DNA from: Alphaproteobacteria bacterium
GTDB lineage: Bacteria > Pseudomonadota > Alphaproteobacteria > Geminicoccales > Geminicoccaceae
Direction of reading: 5' to 3'
Assembly (NCBI GenBank): GCA_026982585.1
Contig: JALSGW010000001.1
Span: forward strand, 1-7,240
Length of the DNA: 7,240 nt
Under the pieces are notes generated by a model, which made no database searches, had not been told where the DNA came from, and was given only the letters and a program-made list of their open reading frames with translations. Shown piece by piece: positions 6,874 to 7,240 of this stretch (positions within the stretch are counted from its first letter, which is position 1; each line of letters begins with the position of its first letter). The position numbers and the translations under genes are program-made.

Positions 6874-6887
6874 GCCGGTCAGCCGGC
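6874..6887. terminator. Small GC hairpin across the stop of the barrel-protein gene
   Basis: GCCGG (6874-6878) pairs perfectly with CCGGC (6883-6887) around a 4-nt loop that holds the TGA stop of the minus-strand gene. There is no T-run after it in the direction of transcription, so an intrinsic terminator is doubtful. It could still mark the 3' end or just be chance in GC-rich DNA. Confidence 0.2.
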
Positions 6888-7240
6888 TATGTGCAGGCGC
6901 ACCACGCCCGTGACGCCGGAATCAAGCCCGCCGAGGCCGACGTCGCGCTCGAACACCGCCACGTCCCCCTGCAGCGCCACGCCGGGAAACAGGCCGAGGG
7001 TGCCGCTCAGGACCACGCTGCGCGGATTGGAGGGTCCGTCCGGATCCGCCAGCGCCATGGTCAGCGACACGTCGGCGATGCCGAAGGAATAGGCCAGGCC
7101 GGCGTTGAAGACCTTGCGATCGCCACCCTGGTCGTTCTTCTCCACGAAATAGCCGGCGGCCGCGGACACCGCACCGTAACCGACCCGCAGCCCGCCGCCG
7201 ATCGCCCGGAAATCATTGCCGTTGCCCAAGGGATCCACCT
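6879..7240 (-). CDS. Porin-like outer-membrane beta-barrel protein (partial, C-terminal part)
   Basis: About 120 C-terminal residues; the frame is open to the right edge, so the start and any signal peptide lie outside. The GTG at 7238 is probably an internal valine. The sequence shows successive amphipathic strands with alternating hydrophobic residues, separated by Gly/Asp/Asn-rich turns: GGGLRVGYGAVSAAAGYF, then VFNAGLAYSFGIADVSLTMA, SVVLSGTLGLFPGVALQGDV, and a last strand VTGVVRLHI. The FNAGLAYSFG stretch and the pattern resemble the final strands of Gram-negative general porins. Such proteins sit in the outer membrane as trimers and let small solutes through. The chain ends in IAG, not in the Phe or Tyr usual for barrel proteins recognised by the BAM complex. 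It could also be another barrel type, so the family call is moderate. It may share transcription with the DUF1244 gene downstream. Confidence 0.65.
   Translation of the reverse strand, partial: VDPLGNGNDFRAIGGGLRVGYGAVSAAAGYFVEKNDQGGDRKVFNAGLAYSFGIADVSLTMALADPDGPSNPRSVVLSGTLGLFPGVALQGDVAVFERDVGLGGLDSGVTGVVRLHIAG

Noticed and set aside
1..7240. A mobile element, CRISPR array, RNA gene or defence island
   Set aside because: No transposase, integrase, regular repeats, tRNA-like or rRNA-like sequence was seen. Base composition looks even across the window and the genes are ordinary metabolic and envelope types.

Overview
The window is a very G+C-rich stretch (roughly 70% by eye) of what looks like a proteobacterial chromosome. 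Evidence for this is a UbiH-type ubiquinone-pathway monooxygenase, a fused-type indolepyruvate ferredoxin oxidoreductase, a CobB-type sirtuin close to the E. coli protein, a DUF1244 protein (a family known mainly from alpha- and gammaproteobacteria) and the end of an outer-membrane beta-barrel protein, which implies a Gram-negative envelope. I cannot place it more finely. There are no rRNA or tRNA genes, CRISPR arrays, insertion sequences or integration signs.

Layout: (1) 1-801, minus strand: the N-terminal 267 residues of a UbiH/UbiF/COQ6-family FAD monooxygenase, running off the left edge. (2) 802-1064: a 263-nt divergent intergenic region that must hold promoters in both directions. (3) 1065-6415, plus strand: three closely packed genes that look like one transcription unit. 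These are a 1157-residue indolepyruvate ferredoxin oxidoreductase, a 261-residue class III-like sirtuin starting 7 nt after it, and a 371-residue M20 zinc deacylase/peptidase (ArgE/DapE-like) whose start lies inside the end of the sirtuin gene. (4) 6440-6766, minus strand: a 108-residue DUF1244 protein, convergent with the M20 gene. (5) 6879-7240, minus strand: the C-terminal part of a probable porin-like barrel, running off the right edge.

How the genes may work together: the oxidoreductase decarboxylates aryl-pyruvates, formed by transamination of aromatic amino acids, to aryl-acetyl-CoA and reduces ferredoxin. The sirtuin and the M20 enzyme both cleave acyl-amide bonds, the first on acyl-lysines with NAD and the second on small N-acyl amino acids or peptides with zinc. 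A shared role in amino-acid catabolism and acyl-CoA-linked control is plausible, but it is inferred from position only.

I found no clear undescribed system. Most of the content belongs to known families. The points most worth a second look are the three-gene arrangement, an acyl-pocket substitution in the sirtuin, the overlapping sirtuin/M20 junction, the inverted repeats ahead of the oxidoreductase, and the unusual C-terminus of the barrel protein.
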